A stretch of 7,368 nt of DNA from Chloroflexota bacterium (GCA_030636125.1 DAOVXM010000123.1:1-7368), one strand, 5' to 3'; positions 1 to 5,985 are shown, counted from the first letter of the stretch. The notes: generated by a model not told the origin, from the letters alone. Made by a program: numbers and translations.

Positions 1-1
1 A

Positions 2-1669
2 TTCAACACGCAACTGCCTGGTATAGGTATAGATATTTTGTTCACCCGGCCGGCAGCCTCTGCCCGAGTCAAGGCATTGCCTGCCTACCAGAGCGGCTTC
101 GTTAAAACAGGGAAGGTGGATTTTCCGGTTGTGATATCCAACATAGGCGAATACAGCAGTGATACTTATGACTTAATTGCCACTTCCAGCGATCCCACGT
201 GGGATGTTTCATTTTTGACCGAAGATGGCCTGCATGCGCTCATCGATCATGATTCTGATGGTTTTCCAGACACTGGCTCACTTGGACAAGGTGAAACTAT
301 CACGATAACGGTTAGATGCCAGGCACCCAGCACTGCTGAGGCTGGTGATTTCAGTCAGTTAAATATAACCGCAACTTCTTCGGTTGATGATACCAAAAAT
401 GTAACTGTTACTATGCAGGGTGCTATCCCAGCCTCGTTTGCTAAGGCTTTTGCTGATAGTCTGCTGGGGTTAAATCTAAACCTGATTTCAGGAGATGGCG
501 AAATTCTCTCAAAAGCAGAGGACTGGTATTCTGGCAGCACATTGGCGCTTTCGGATACCCCCCAAGGGAAATATGTCTATATTTGGGAAAGGAATAATAG
601 CAGTGGTTTCATAACTTACACCGATATCGAGTATATCCTGATGAATCGTTTTGGATCCCAACTCGGATTGCGTAAGAAACTCACTGACAATCAATCGGAG
701 CCCTTGTCTACCAATGACCGGGTCCCGGTCTCAGCAGCCATTCCGGATGGAAGTACAGGAGTAGTTTGGGTCCGGGATATTGTGGATGATGGCAATATAT
801 TGGACATAACCAAAAATTCTAATATTTACCTGGCCCTGCTCGATGCCAATGGTGACCTGCAGAACCCTCCCGGACTGATTAATATTACGGGAAATGGTGG
901 TTGGCGAGGGGAGAATGATTTGAATATCCCCCTCTTCGCTTCGCCTAGAATCACAGCCATCAGCGATACCCGTTTCTTGATCGTATGGACAGACCAGCGC
1001 TTGCAGGCGACGGGTGATACCAGCAGCATTTGGTACGCGGTTTACGATACAAGCAGTTCTTCCCTGGTTAAATCACCTACACGGTTAACCTCGAACGCTT
1101 TGGACGTGAACCGTTACTTCGAATCCAATGTGACGAGTTTGCAAGGTGATAGAGCCCTGGTGGCATATACAATTTTTAATCACGATGATTCAAGTTATTC
1201 GATCGCCTATCTCGTCCTGGACAGTAACGGGGGTCTAGCAAAATCAGAGACAAAATTTTCAGGAAACTACGGCTGGGGTCCTGATGTGGTCCGACTCAGT
1301 ACGGGAAAAATCATGCTAACCTGGACCAACCCGGAAAGCAACAATATCGTTTATGCTCTTATCAGGCCGGCAAACTATGCGATTATGGGTAGCCCGGTTG
1401 AACTCTCCAACCCAAACCAACGCTTGCCTGATTATGTATCAGTCACCTTTGACAAGGAAGGACACGGTATCCTGACCTGGATGGATGCAGGCTGGAACCA
1501 ATACCTATATTATGCCTTGATCGATGGTAGTGGTGCTGTAATAACCCCGCCGATGATCTTCCATGCTGGGCATGCCTCGGATCCGCTTATTCTGAGCAGT
1601 TATTCTGGTTATGGTAATGCCCCCTATGAATACGCCGGTCAATTATTCCTACCCATTATTACACGTTAG
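2..1669 (+). CDS. Secreted surface protein with NEW3/CARDB-like domain and propeller-like repeats (5' end missing)
   Basis: The frame is open to the left edge, so this is the C-terminal 555 residues of a longer protein; the TTG at 38 is internal. Counting from that TTG as residue 1, residues about 20-128 resemble an NEW3/CARDB-type beta-sandwich (VVISNIGEYSSDTYDL, then DHDSDGFPDTG, then GQGETITITV), a fold common in secreted bacterial proteins. Residues about 168-509 hold six diverged repeats of 45-55 residues with the pattern hydrophobic-x-W-T/V-D/R, then I-x-YA-x-x-D, then P-x-x-L, suggesting beta-propeller blades. There is one cysteine and many Ser, Thr and Asn. The protein ends in QLFLPIITR, resembling short LP-containing tails that I recall on many Chloroflexota exoproteins. 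Its stop lies 11 bases before the TadE-like gene, so they are probably cotranscribed. No catalytic motif is visible. The role is unknown; cell-surface binding or adhesion is a guess. Confidence 0.85.
   Translation, partial: FNTQLPGIGIDILFTRPAASARVKALPAYQSGFVKTGKVDFPVVISNIGEYSSDTYDLIATSSDPTWDVSFLTEDGLHALIDHDSDGFPDTGSLGQGETITITVRCQAPSTAEAGDFSQLNITATSSVDDTKNVTVTMQGAIPASFAKAFADSLLGLNLNLISGDGEILSKAEDWYSGSTLALSDTPQGKYVYIWERNNSSGFITYTDIEYILMNRFGSQLGLRKKLTDNQSEPLSTNDRVPVSAAIPDGSTGVVWVRDIVDDGNILDITKNSNIYLALLDANGDLQNPPGLINITGNGGWRGENDLNIPLFASPRITAISDTRFLIVWTDQRLQATGDTSSIWYAVYDTSSSSLVKSPTRLTSNALDVNRYFESNVTSLQGDRALVAYTIFNHDDSSYSIAYLVLDSNGGLAKSETKFSGNYGWGPDVVRLSTGKIMLTWTNPESNNIVYALIRPANYAIMGSPVELSNPNQRLPDYVSVTFDKEGHGILTWMDAGWNQYLYYALIDGSGAVITPPMIFHAGHASDPLILSSYSGYGNAPYEYAGQLFLPIITR
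539..1564 (+). repeat. Six diverged propeller-like protein repeats
   Basis: The approximate units are 539-685, 722-892, 941-1093, 1124-1261, 1280-1408 and 1430-1564. Each carries a beta-strand with a central aromatic (YIWER, VVWVRD, IVWTDQ, VAYTIF, LTWTNP, LTWMDA). Each then has a second strand (YILM, YLALLD, YAVYD, YLVLD, YALIR, YALID) and a short polar end. The repeats are visible in protein but not in DNA, so they are old. Units 3-6 are the clearest; units 1 and 2 are looser. Confidence 0.6.
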
Positions 1670-1674
1670 GGGAG
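1668..1674 (+). promoter_or_regulatory. Ribosome binding site of the TadE-like gene
   Basis: AGGGGAG lies six bases before GTG 1681 and overlaps the stop codon of the preceding gene. This supports the GTG start and suggests translation continues directly along one mRNA. Confidence 0.7.
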
Positions 1675-1680
1675 ATACCT

Positions 1681-2112
1681 GTGAAAAGAGAAAAAAACAC
1701 AAAAACCAATTCCGAAAAGGGCCAAAGTATGGTCGAGTTCGCGTTTTCCTTAGTTATCTTGTTGATCCTGGTAGTGGGCATCGCCGACCTTGGTCGGGCT
1801 CTGTACACCTACCTGTCTCTACGTGATGGCGCGCAAGAGGGAGCTCTATATGGCTCTGTTACGCCGACTGGAGATATCACCCAGCGCGTCTACCAAAGCT
1901 CTAACTATCTTCAGGACCTGGGGGACGCGGGTGAAATTACTGTGACGGTGACTCATAACGGCTCGCTCTGCACAGGAAAGCCTATCACCGTGCGGGTGAC
2001 ATATAGCAATTTTACGATCACTATGCCGTTCTTAGGTGCGCTCGTGGGCAGTCAGTCCATACCGATCAGTGCCGTTATTACCGATACGATCCTGGCTCCC
2101 GCCTGTGAATAG
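1681..2112 (+). CDS. TadE-like pseudopilin / pilus assembly protein
   Basis: This 143-residue protein has the TadE layout. A short positively charged N-terminus leads to KGQSMVEFAFSLVILLILVV, with Gly14 followed by Glu19 at the +5 position, then a membrane helix at about residues 18-38 and IADLGRALY. In TadE/F proteins the Gly-x4-Glu motif is the processing site of the Tad prepilin peptidase (TadV/CpaA) and the helix anchors the protein. The remainder (about 45-143) is a small beta-rich domain exposed outside the membrane, with two cysteines (97 and 142) that could form a disulfide. The GTG start is supported by the upstream AGGGGAG. It sits between a large secreted protein and a TadG-like protein, so it probably helps assemble or anchor a surface structure. 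No tad motor or secretin genes are in view, so its secretion system must be encoded elsewhere. Confidence 0.88.
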   Translation: MKREKNTKTNSEKGQSMVEFAFSLVILLILVVGIADLGRALYTYLSLRDGAQEGALYGSVTPTGDITQRVYQSSNYLQDLGDAGEITVTVTHNGSLCTGKPITVRVTYSNFTITMPFLGALVGSQSIPISAVITDTILAPACE

Positions 2113-2143
2113 TAGATTTGTCAGTAAAGCAATTATCGATGAT

Positions 2144-2149
2144 GAGGAG
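2144..2149 (+). promoter_or_regulatory. Ribosome binding site fixing the TadG-like start at ATG 2157
   Basis: GAGGAG lies seven bases before ATG 2157. The frame could begin at TTG 2118, but no Shine-Dalgarno-like sequence precedes that codon, and ATG 2157 puts a normal short basic leader before the membrane helix. Confidence 0.75.
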
Positions 2150-2156
2150 TTATAAG

Positions 2157-3482
2157 ATGGAGTCTAAACGTTCATCCGAGAAAGGGCAAGTTCTTGTGCT
2201 TCTGGTGTTGGCGATCGTGGTCTTGTTGGGCTTTACAGCCCTGGCGATTGATGGTGGTCTGGTATATTCAGATCGCCGCCATGCCCAGAATGCGGCCGAT
2301 GCCTCCTCCCTGGCGGGGGGTGCTGCAGCCGCCATGAAACTAGAAAATGAATACATCACCTATAAGGAATGGAAATGCAATGACCCAGGTGTACGCGCTG
2401 CCCAAGCCTCTGCCAAAGCCAGCGCCATCGATCGCGCCAGCAGCAATGATTTCGTTATTGATGCTGACATCAGCGATGATCACGGCGTAACTACCCAATG
2501 TGGTTCCCAAAATAACGGCGGTTGGGTAGACAATTATATCGATGTTATCACCACGTTCACCAAAGATACGCCCATGGCTTTTGCGCAATTTGTCTTCAAT
2601 GGGCCATTGCGCAATACTGTGAATGCGGTGACACGGGTACGACCTCAAACCCCGGTGGCCTTGGGGCACGCAGTGGTGGCTTTGAGTGAGGATTGCCCCA
2701 ATACGAATACAGGTGGGGTACACTTCGATGGTACCGCTGAAATAATTATTACAGGGGGGGGGATTTTTTCGAACGCTTGTTTGATTGCCGGGGGAAATGT
2801 AGATGTGACTGTCAATGATGGAGATATCGACTGCGTCGGCGAGGGTTGCTATACAAACAATGGTGGACCTACCGTCAGCCCCTCACCAGATGACGATTCT
2901 GTGGCGATGCCGCGTTTCACGCATGCTGTCCCAGCTCCAACCTGTCCAACTTCCTCGGCTACTATCCAAAGTGGGGGCGGTACCATCAGTCCGGGGAATT
3001 ACACGCGCATCCGTTTGAACAGTAACAACGATGACCTGGTGATGGAACCGGGGCTCTACTGTATCACCGAGGATTTTGTGGCTAACGGCGGCTCGGTTAC
3101 TGGTAACAATGTGACCATATATATCCTCAACGGCGACTTTGACATTTCTGGCGGCGTACAAGTGATACTATCTGCCCCGCCTAGCAATGAAACGGATTGT
3201 GGAGCAATTTGCGACACGGCGCTACCAGGGGTCTTGATCTACCTGGCTGAGGGCAATGATGGAGAGGTATCCCTTTTAGGAACCTCCGATTCCTTTTATG
3301 AAGGTTTGGTTTATGCTCCCGATGGGATGATTGAAGCCGGCGGTACTGGCTCGGAACTCAGCGAGATCAATGCCCAGCTGGTTGCAAACACGGTCAAGCT
3401 GCACGGGACAACCACCGTAAATATCACCTTCGACGATGGAAAATACTACCAGCTTCCAGCGATGCTTGAATTGTTTAAGTAA
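2157..3482 (+). CDS. TadG-like (Tad-domain) membrane-anchored surface protein
   Basis: This 441-residue protein starts with a Tad/TadG-like N-terminus (Pfam Tad, PF13400). A basic leader and EKGQVLVLLVLAIVVLLGFTAL (about 8-30) form the membrane segment, followed by the family hallmark AIDGGLVYSDRRHAQNAADASSLAGG (about 30-55). Residues about 165-430 are rich in Gly, Asn, Thr and Val with alternating strand-like stretches (GGGIFSN, GGNVDVTV, GGSVTGNNVTIYILNGDFDISGG), suggesting a beta-helix or similar repetitive beta fold. Ten cysteines (74, 115, 180, 208, 226, 231, 263, 302, 348, 352) lie outside the membrane segment, enough for five disulfides. It begins 44 bases after the TadE-like gene and is probably the last gene of the operon, since a hairpin follows. 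TadE/TadG proteins are thought to act as minor pilins or assembly factors; no von Willebrand A domain of longer TadG proteins is visible. A G9 tract interrupts its middle. Confidence 0.85.
   Translation: MESKRSSEKGQVLVLLVLAIVVLLGFTALAIDGGLVYSDRRHAQNAADASSLAGGAAAAMKLENEYITYKEWKCNDPGVRAAQASAKASAIDRASSNDFVIDADISDDHGVTTQCGSQNNGGWVDNYIDVITTFTKDTPMAFAQFVFNGPLRNTVNAVTRVRPQTPVALGHAVVALSEDCPNTNTGGVHFDGTAEIIITGGGIFSNACLIAGGNVDVTVNDGDIDCVGEGCYTNNGGPTVSPSPDDDSVAMPRFTHAVPAPTCPTSSATIQSGGGTISPGNYTRIRLNSNNDDLVMEPGLYCITEDFVANGGSVTGNNVTIYILNGDFDISGGVQVILSAPPSNETDCGAICDTALPGVLIYLAEGNDGEVSLLGTSDSFYEGLVYAPDGMIEAGGTGSELSEINAQLVANTVKLHGTTTVNITFDDGKYYQLPAMLELFK
2754..2762 (+). repeat. G9 homopolymer inside the TadG-like gene
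   Basis: Nine consecutive G encode Gly-Gly-Gly and are followed at once by A and six T (2764-2769). The frame is intact as given. A gain or loss of one base would truncate the protein about 200 residues in. Confidence 0.9.
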
Positions 3483-3582
3483 TCCACTGCAGATAATTTA
3501 GAACTACTCAGCCAAAGATACTAGGAATCGGACCGTTATTCCGAGATTTCCATCTGCTAACGCAATAAATTGAACCTACCTC

Positions 3583-3618
3583 CAGGGCTGCCTGCTACCA
3601 GGCAGCCCTGAATCTTTT
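3583..3618 (+). terminator. Hairpin ending the surface-protein operon
   Basis: CAGGGCTGCCTG (3583-3594) and CAGGCAGCCCTG (3599-3610) form a perfect 12-base-pair stem with a CTAC loop. Only a weak T-rich stretch (AATCTTTTA) follows, so it is an imperfect intrinsic terminator. The rest of the 3483-3773 gap shows no gene or RNA that I recognise. Confidence 0.7.
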
Positions 3619-3675
3619 ATCAATTGACAGCTAGTGACCATGAAATTTGCTTTCATACCTGATAACTGAACAGTC

Positions 3676-3703
3676 TTTACGGATAATTTGTTTATGTTAT
3701 GAT
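3676..3703 (+). promoter_or_regulatory. Candidate sigma-70-type promoter for the ECF sigma gene
   Basis: TTTACG (3676-3681, four of six matches to TTGACA) is followed after 16 bases by TATGAT (3698-3703, five of six matches to TATAAT). It lies about 70 bases before the start codon and downstream of the 3583 hairpin. An autoregulated ECF-type promoter is also possible, but I see no convincing GGAAC-type -35. Confidence 0.4.
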
Positions 3704-3773
3704 TAATTTCACATGATCATATTATTAAACGATGTAACAGAGCATTACCGATAACGTTTTAAAGGGTGGTGTT

Positions 3774-4328
3774 GTGTCCAACTGGCAAGATGTTGATGAT
3801 ATTCAACTGATCACAATTGCACAGGAAGGCAATGCCGAAGCATTCGGCGAACTGTACGAGCGTTATGCTTCCAGGGTGTTTCGCTTTCTTTTTGCGCACC
3901 TGAGTAATCGCCTGGATGCCGAAGACTTGGTGGGAGATGTATTCTTACGGGTTTGGCGCGCGCTGCCAAACTATCAGGAACAGGGGGTACCTTTCCTGGC
4001 TTTTTTGTTTCGCATAGCACGGAATGCGCTTATCGATCATTACCGCCGGGCGGGAAAATCGAAACAAAATGTTTCCATTGAAGATGTTACCTTACGGGAT
4101 GGTGAACCCGGTCCTGGGGATACAGTTATTACGAACCTGGAACATGAGCAGCTCCAGCAGACTTTGGGGCAGTTACGGGAGGATTATCGCACAGTATTGG
4201 TTTTGCGTTTTTTAAGTGAACTTACGCCTGATGAAACAGCTGAAGTGATGAGCCGTTCAGCCGGAGCGGTGCGAGTGTTGCAGCACCGTGCGCTGGCAGC
4301 CTTACGAAAGTTGATGGATGAAAAGTAG
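3774..4328 (+). CDS. ECF-type RNA polymerase sigma factor
   Basis: This 184-residue protein has only sigma regions 2 and 4, as in extracytoplasmic-function (sigma-70 group 4) factors. Region 2 spans about 24-92, with LYERYASRVFRFLF, the core-binding stretch LDAEDLVGDVFLRVWRALPNY and then PFLAFLFRIARNALIDHYRR, which contacts the -10 element. A short linker (about 95-125) leads to region 4 at about 126-181, with LREDYRTVLVLRFLSELTPDETAEVMSRS and the helix-turn-helix end AGAVRVLQHRALAALRKL, which reads the -35. GTG 3774 is the only usual start after an in-frame stop at 3735-3737, and AGGGTGGT lies just upstream as a modest ribosome binding site. The next gene, 11 bases on, encodes a DUF5667 membrane protein, the expected anti-sigma partner. 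Its target genes cannot be read from this window. Confidence 0.93.
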   Translation: MSNWQDVDDIQLITIAQEGNAEAFGELYERYASRVFRFLFAHLSNRLDAEDLVGDVFLRVWRALPNYQEQGVPFLAFLFRIARNALIDHYRRAGKSKQNVSIEDVTLRDGEPGPGDTVITNLEHEQLQQTLGQLREDYRTVLVLRFLSELTPDETAEVMSRSAGAVRVLQHRALAALRKLMDEK

Positions 4329-4339
4329 AGACGGACGGG

Positions 4340-5593
4340 ATGACGGATAGACGGGACGAGTTTGAGCAAATCTTTGAAAGGTGCCTGGAGCAGATCCAAT
4401 CTGGCCAAAAGAGTTTAGATTCTGCGCTAGCCCAATATCCAGGGATGACAGATGAACTACGCCCGCGTCTGGAGGCTGCCTTATGGTTGGATGGACGTAA
4501 GAGCTCCCTGGACCCACGTCCAGGGTTTGTGGCTGCTTCAAGTAATCGTCTGATCTCCCAAATACAGCAAGAGATGGCAGCTCAAGTCGCCCTGGATGCT
4601 GTGCCTGAAATGGGCTGGTTTGCTCGCATGTGGGCTAGCTTGTTCACACGTAAGAGATATGCCTTTCAACTAGCTCTTGTTGTTCTATTATTAGCTTGTG
4701 TAGTCCTAGGTGGGGCTGGTGTTGCGTATACTGCCCAGGGCGCATTGCCGGGTGACAAGACCTATTCAGTCAAGATTATACTGGAACAAGCTGAGTTGGC
4801 AACCACAACAGATCCTGCCGAACGTGCGCGCTTACACGCTGAGTTCGCCCAGACAAGATTGAATGAAGCCCAAGATCTGGTTATGGAAGGCCGATATGCC
4901 TACGTACCGGATACGGTGGGAAGATATGAGTATCATGTAAACCAGGCTGTCAGATCATTGCACCAGCTTGCCCGGGAGGATAGCGTTAAAGCCAAAGTGT
5001 TAGCGGAGTCCTTGAGTGGGATCTTGACGGTCCAGACGGCGAGTTTAACTGTTATGATCGTCGCTGTCCCATCACAATATAAACCGGACATCGAGTGGGC
5101 ACTGAGTATTTCGGATAGCAGTCTGCTCCTGGTTGAGAAAGTGCTTGTGCGCGTTGGTGGTACGCCTAGATCTATCCCAACGGATAGTTATAAACCCACC
5201 TCTACCAAAAAGCCAACCAGCACACCGAGACCGTCTGCTACCGCGACGCCTACACAAAGTGTTAAGCCCACCAATACTGCTGTATTAATCAAGACAGCTA
5301 CCAAAACGTTGACACCAACTTTACGACCCTGGTCGACGAGCACTTATACTCCAACACCTCAGAACACGCGTAATCCCACTTCAGATCCAGCGACGGCTAA
5401 ACCCACCGCTACGAATACACAACGTCCACCGACAGATACACCCAGACCTCCGACGAATACACCAGTACCACCGAGCAACACACCTGTGCCGCCTACGAAT
5501 ACGCAGCCACCGCCACCAACAAACACTCCTGAACCGCCGCCAACAGAGCCACCACCCACGGACCCACCACCAACAGATCCACCATATCCGTAA
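4340..5593 (+). CDS. Probable anti-sigma factor: DUF5667 membrane protein with extracellular Pro/Thr tail
   Basis: This 417-residue protein is probably cotranscribed with the sigma gene. Residues 1-50 form a helical cytoplasmic region (FEQIFERCLEQIQSG, then LAQYPGMTDELRPRLEAAL), a pattern I know from the N-termini of DUF5667 anti-sigma-like proteins. There is no HxxxCxxC zinc-binding motif of classical ZAS anti-sigma factors. A basic stretch (RKR, 104-106) precedes one membrane helix at about 108-130. Outside lies a DUF5667-like helical domain at about 131-265: GALPGDKTYSVKIILEQAELA, then DPAERARLHAEFAQTRLNEAQDL. From about 275 to the end the chain is a Thr/Pro/Ser tail that becomes nearly pure PPTNTP-type repeats. 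Membrane topology and neighbour suggest it holds the sigma factor at the membrane and senses an outside signal. The start ATG has no strong ribosome binding site, so coupling to the sigma gene is likely. The anti-sigma role is inferred. Confidence 0.8.
   Translation: MTDRRDEFEQIFERCLEQIQSGQKSLDSALAQYPGMTDELRPRLEAALWLDGRKSSLDPRPGFVAASSNRLISQIQQEMAAQVALDAVPEMGWFARMWASLFTRKRYAFQLALVVLLLACVVLGGAGVAYTAQGALPGDKTYSVKIILEQAELATTTDPAERARLHAEFAQTRLNEAQDLVMEGRYAYVPDTVGRYEYHVNQAVRSLHQLAREDSVKAKVLAESLSGILTVQTASLTVMIVAVPSQYKPDIEWALSISDSSLLLVEKVLVRVGGTPRSIPTDSYKPTSTKKPTSTPRPSATATPTQSVKPTNTAVLIKTATKTLTPTLRPWSTSTYTPTPQNTRNPTSDPATAKPTATNTQRPPTDTPRPPTNTPVPPSNTPVPPTNTQPPPPTNTPEPPPTEPPPTDPPPTDPPYP
5426..5590 (+). 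repeat. Proline-threonine heptad repeats in the tail of the anti-sigma-like protein
   Basis: Residues 363-390 are four heptads of the form PPTNTPx (PPTDTPR, PPTNTPV, PPSNTPV, PPTNTQP). They pass into PPPTNTPEPPPTEPPPTDPP and end in PPYP. The DNA repeats imperfectly, so copy number could vary. Such stretches form extended, often O-glycosylated stalks; here that would place the end of the protein in or beyond the cell wall. Confidence 0.85.
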
Positions 5594-5616
5594 ATCTCAG
5601 TCGAACTTGGATATAA

Positions 5617-5654
5617 AAATACATGGCTGTTAAGCGAAAGGTAGCCATGTATTT
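5617..5654. terminator. Bidirectional hairpin after the sigma/anti-sigma pair
   Basis: AAATACATGGCT (5617-5628) pairs perfectly with AGCCATGTATTT (5643-5654) around a 14-base loop. On the plus strand a T-rich stretch follows the arm. On the minus strand the arm runs into TTTTTATAT, so it could also back up the terminator of the SRP RNA gene. The stem is AT-rich at its base and of moderate strength. Confidence 0.6.
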
Positions 5655-5680
5655 ATATTGGTTATTGTTAAGTGCAAAAG

Positions 5681-5710
5681 AAAAATGCCCGGGCAGGCAG
5701 CCCGACGGCA
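5681..5710 (-). terminator. Intrinsic terminator of the SRP RNA gene
   Basis: On the minus strand TGCC, a two-base GT bulge, and CGGGC pair with GCCCG and GGCA around the loop TGCCT. Five T follow directly (5685-5681), then CTTTT. This is a classic Rho-independent terminator facing left. Confidence 0.8.
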
Positions 5711-5794
5711 CCCAGATTGACCTACTTACCGCTGCTTCCTCTCGGACCTGACGGGTTTCGCAGGTTTCTGCCGCGCCGGACCCACCCGGACACG
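5690..5794 (-). ncRNA. ffs: Signal recognition particle RNA, small bacterial (4.5S) type
   Basis: The minus strand carries the conserved SRP domain IV: AACCCGTCAGGTCC, then the tetraloop GAGA (5743-5740), then GGAAGCAGC and GGTAAG. The CAGG...AGCAGC internal loop is the binding site for the M domain of Ffh, so the RNA forms the particle that delivers nascent membrane and secreted proteins. Just 5' of it a small GCAG...CTGC element (GGCAGAAACCTGCGAA) also fits the family. The two ends can pair: TCCGG (5790-5786) with TCGGG (5705-5701). At roughly 105 nucleotides it is the small form without an Alu domain. The 5' end is estimated from the promoter and the 3' end from the terminator; both may be off by several bases. 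No protein gene is likely on either strand here. Confidence 0.9.
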
Positions 5795-5799
5795 CCAGA

Positions 5800-5828
5800 A
5801 GGATACCTCAGGATAGAATCATTGTCAA
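5800..5828 (-). promoter_or_regulatory. Strong promoter of the SRP RNA gene
   Basis: On the minus strand a perfect TTGACA (5828-5823) is followed by exactly 17 bases and TATCCT (5805-5800). Transcription would begin near 5793, just before the SRP RNA core. A near-consensus promoter suits an abundant housekeeping RNA. Confidence 0.8.
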
Positions 5829-5834
5829 TGTCGT

Positions 5835-5866
5835 CTACCGGGCGGGCATTGTATGTGCCGGGGTAG
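5835..5866. repeat. Interrupted inverted repeat upstream of the SRP RNA promoter
   Basis: CTACC (5835-5839) pairs with GGTAG (5862-5866). Inside, GGCAT (5845-5849) pairs with GTGCC (5855-5859) around TGTAT, allowing one G-T pair. No T tract follows, so it is not a terminator. It may be a protein-binding site or chance. Confidence 0.3.
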
Positions 5867-5924
5867 TAGGGGAGTTAGAGAATCAGAACGGTGATCAAGA
5901 AGAAAGTGATTTATTATAAAGGCA

Positions 5925-5953
5925 ATGATAATATCCATTCGAGTTGTTATAAT
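5925..5953 (+). promoter_or_regulatory. Candidate promoter of the aldo/keto reductase gene
   Basis: ATGATA (5925-5930, four of six matches to TTGACA) is followed after 17 bases by a perfect TATAAT (5948-5953). Transcription would start near 5960, leaving a leader of about 30 bases before ATG 5991. Confidence 0.6.
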
Positions 5954-5980
5954 AGTTCAACCAACCTATGACTACGTGAG

Positions 5981-5985
5981 AGGAG
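5981..5985 (+). promoter_or_regulatory. Ribosome binding site fixing the aldo/keto reductase start
   Basis: AGGAG lies five bases before ATG 5991. The frame is open back to 5925, but those 22 codons overlap the promoter and give a sequence unlike the family, so ATG 5991 is the start. Confidence 0.8.

Noticed and set aside
38..40. TTG as start codon of the first gene
   Set aside because: The frame is open to the window edge, no ribosome binding site precedes the TTG, and no signal peptide follows it, so the gene begins upstream.
2118..2120. TTG as start of the TadG-like gene
   Set aside because: ATG 2157 has a clear GAGGAG at the right spacing and yields the expected short leader.
2340..2723. 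127-codon minus-strand ORF inside the TadG-like gene
   Set aside because: The plus-strand frame encodes the recognisable Tad domain protein through this whole stretch.
5359..5559. Minus-strand glycine/valine-rich ORF
   Set aside because: It is the reverse reading of the Pro/Thr repeat tail, and its low complexity is a by-product of those codons.
5426..5590. CRISPR-like direct repeats
   Set aside because: The repeats are short, contiguous, in frame and code for PPTNTP units; there are no spacers.
5672..5866. 64-codon plus-strand ORF between the anti-sigma gene and the aldo/keto reductase
   Set aside because: It lies across the SRP RNA, its promoter and its terminator on the other strand, lacks a good ribosome binding site, and its protein resembles no family.
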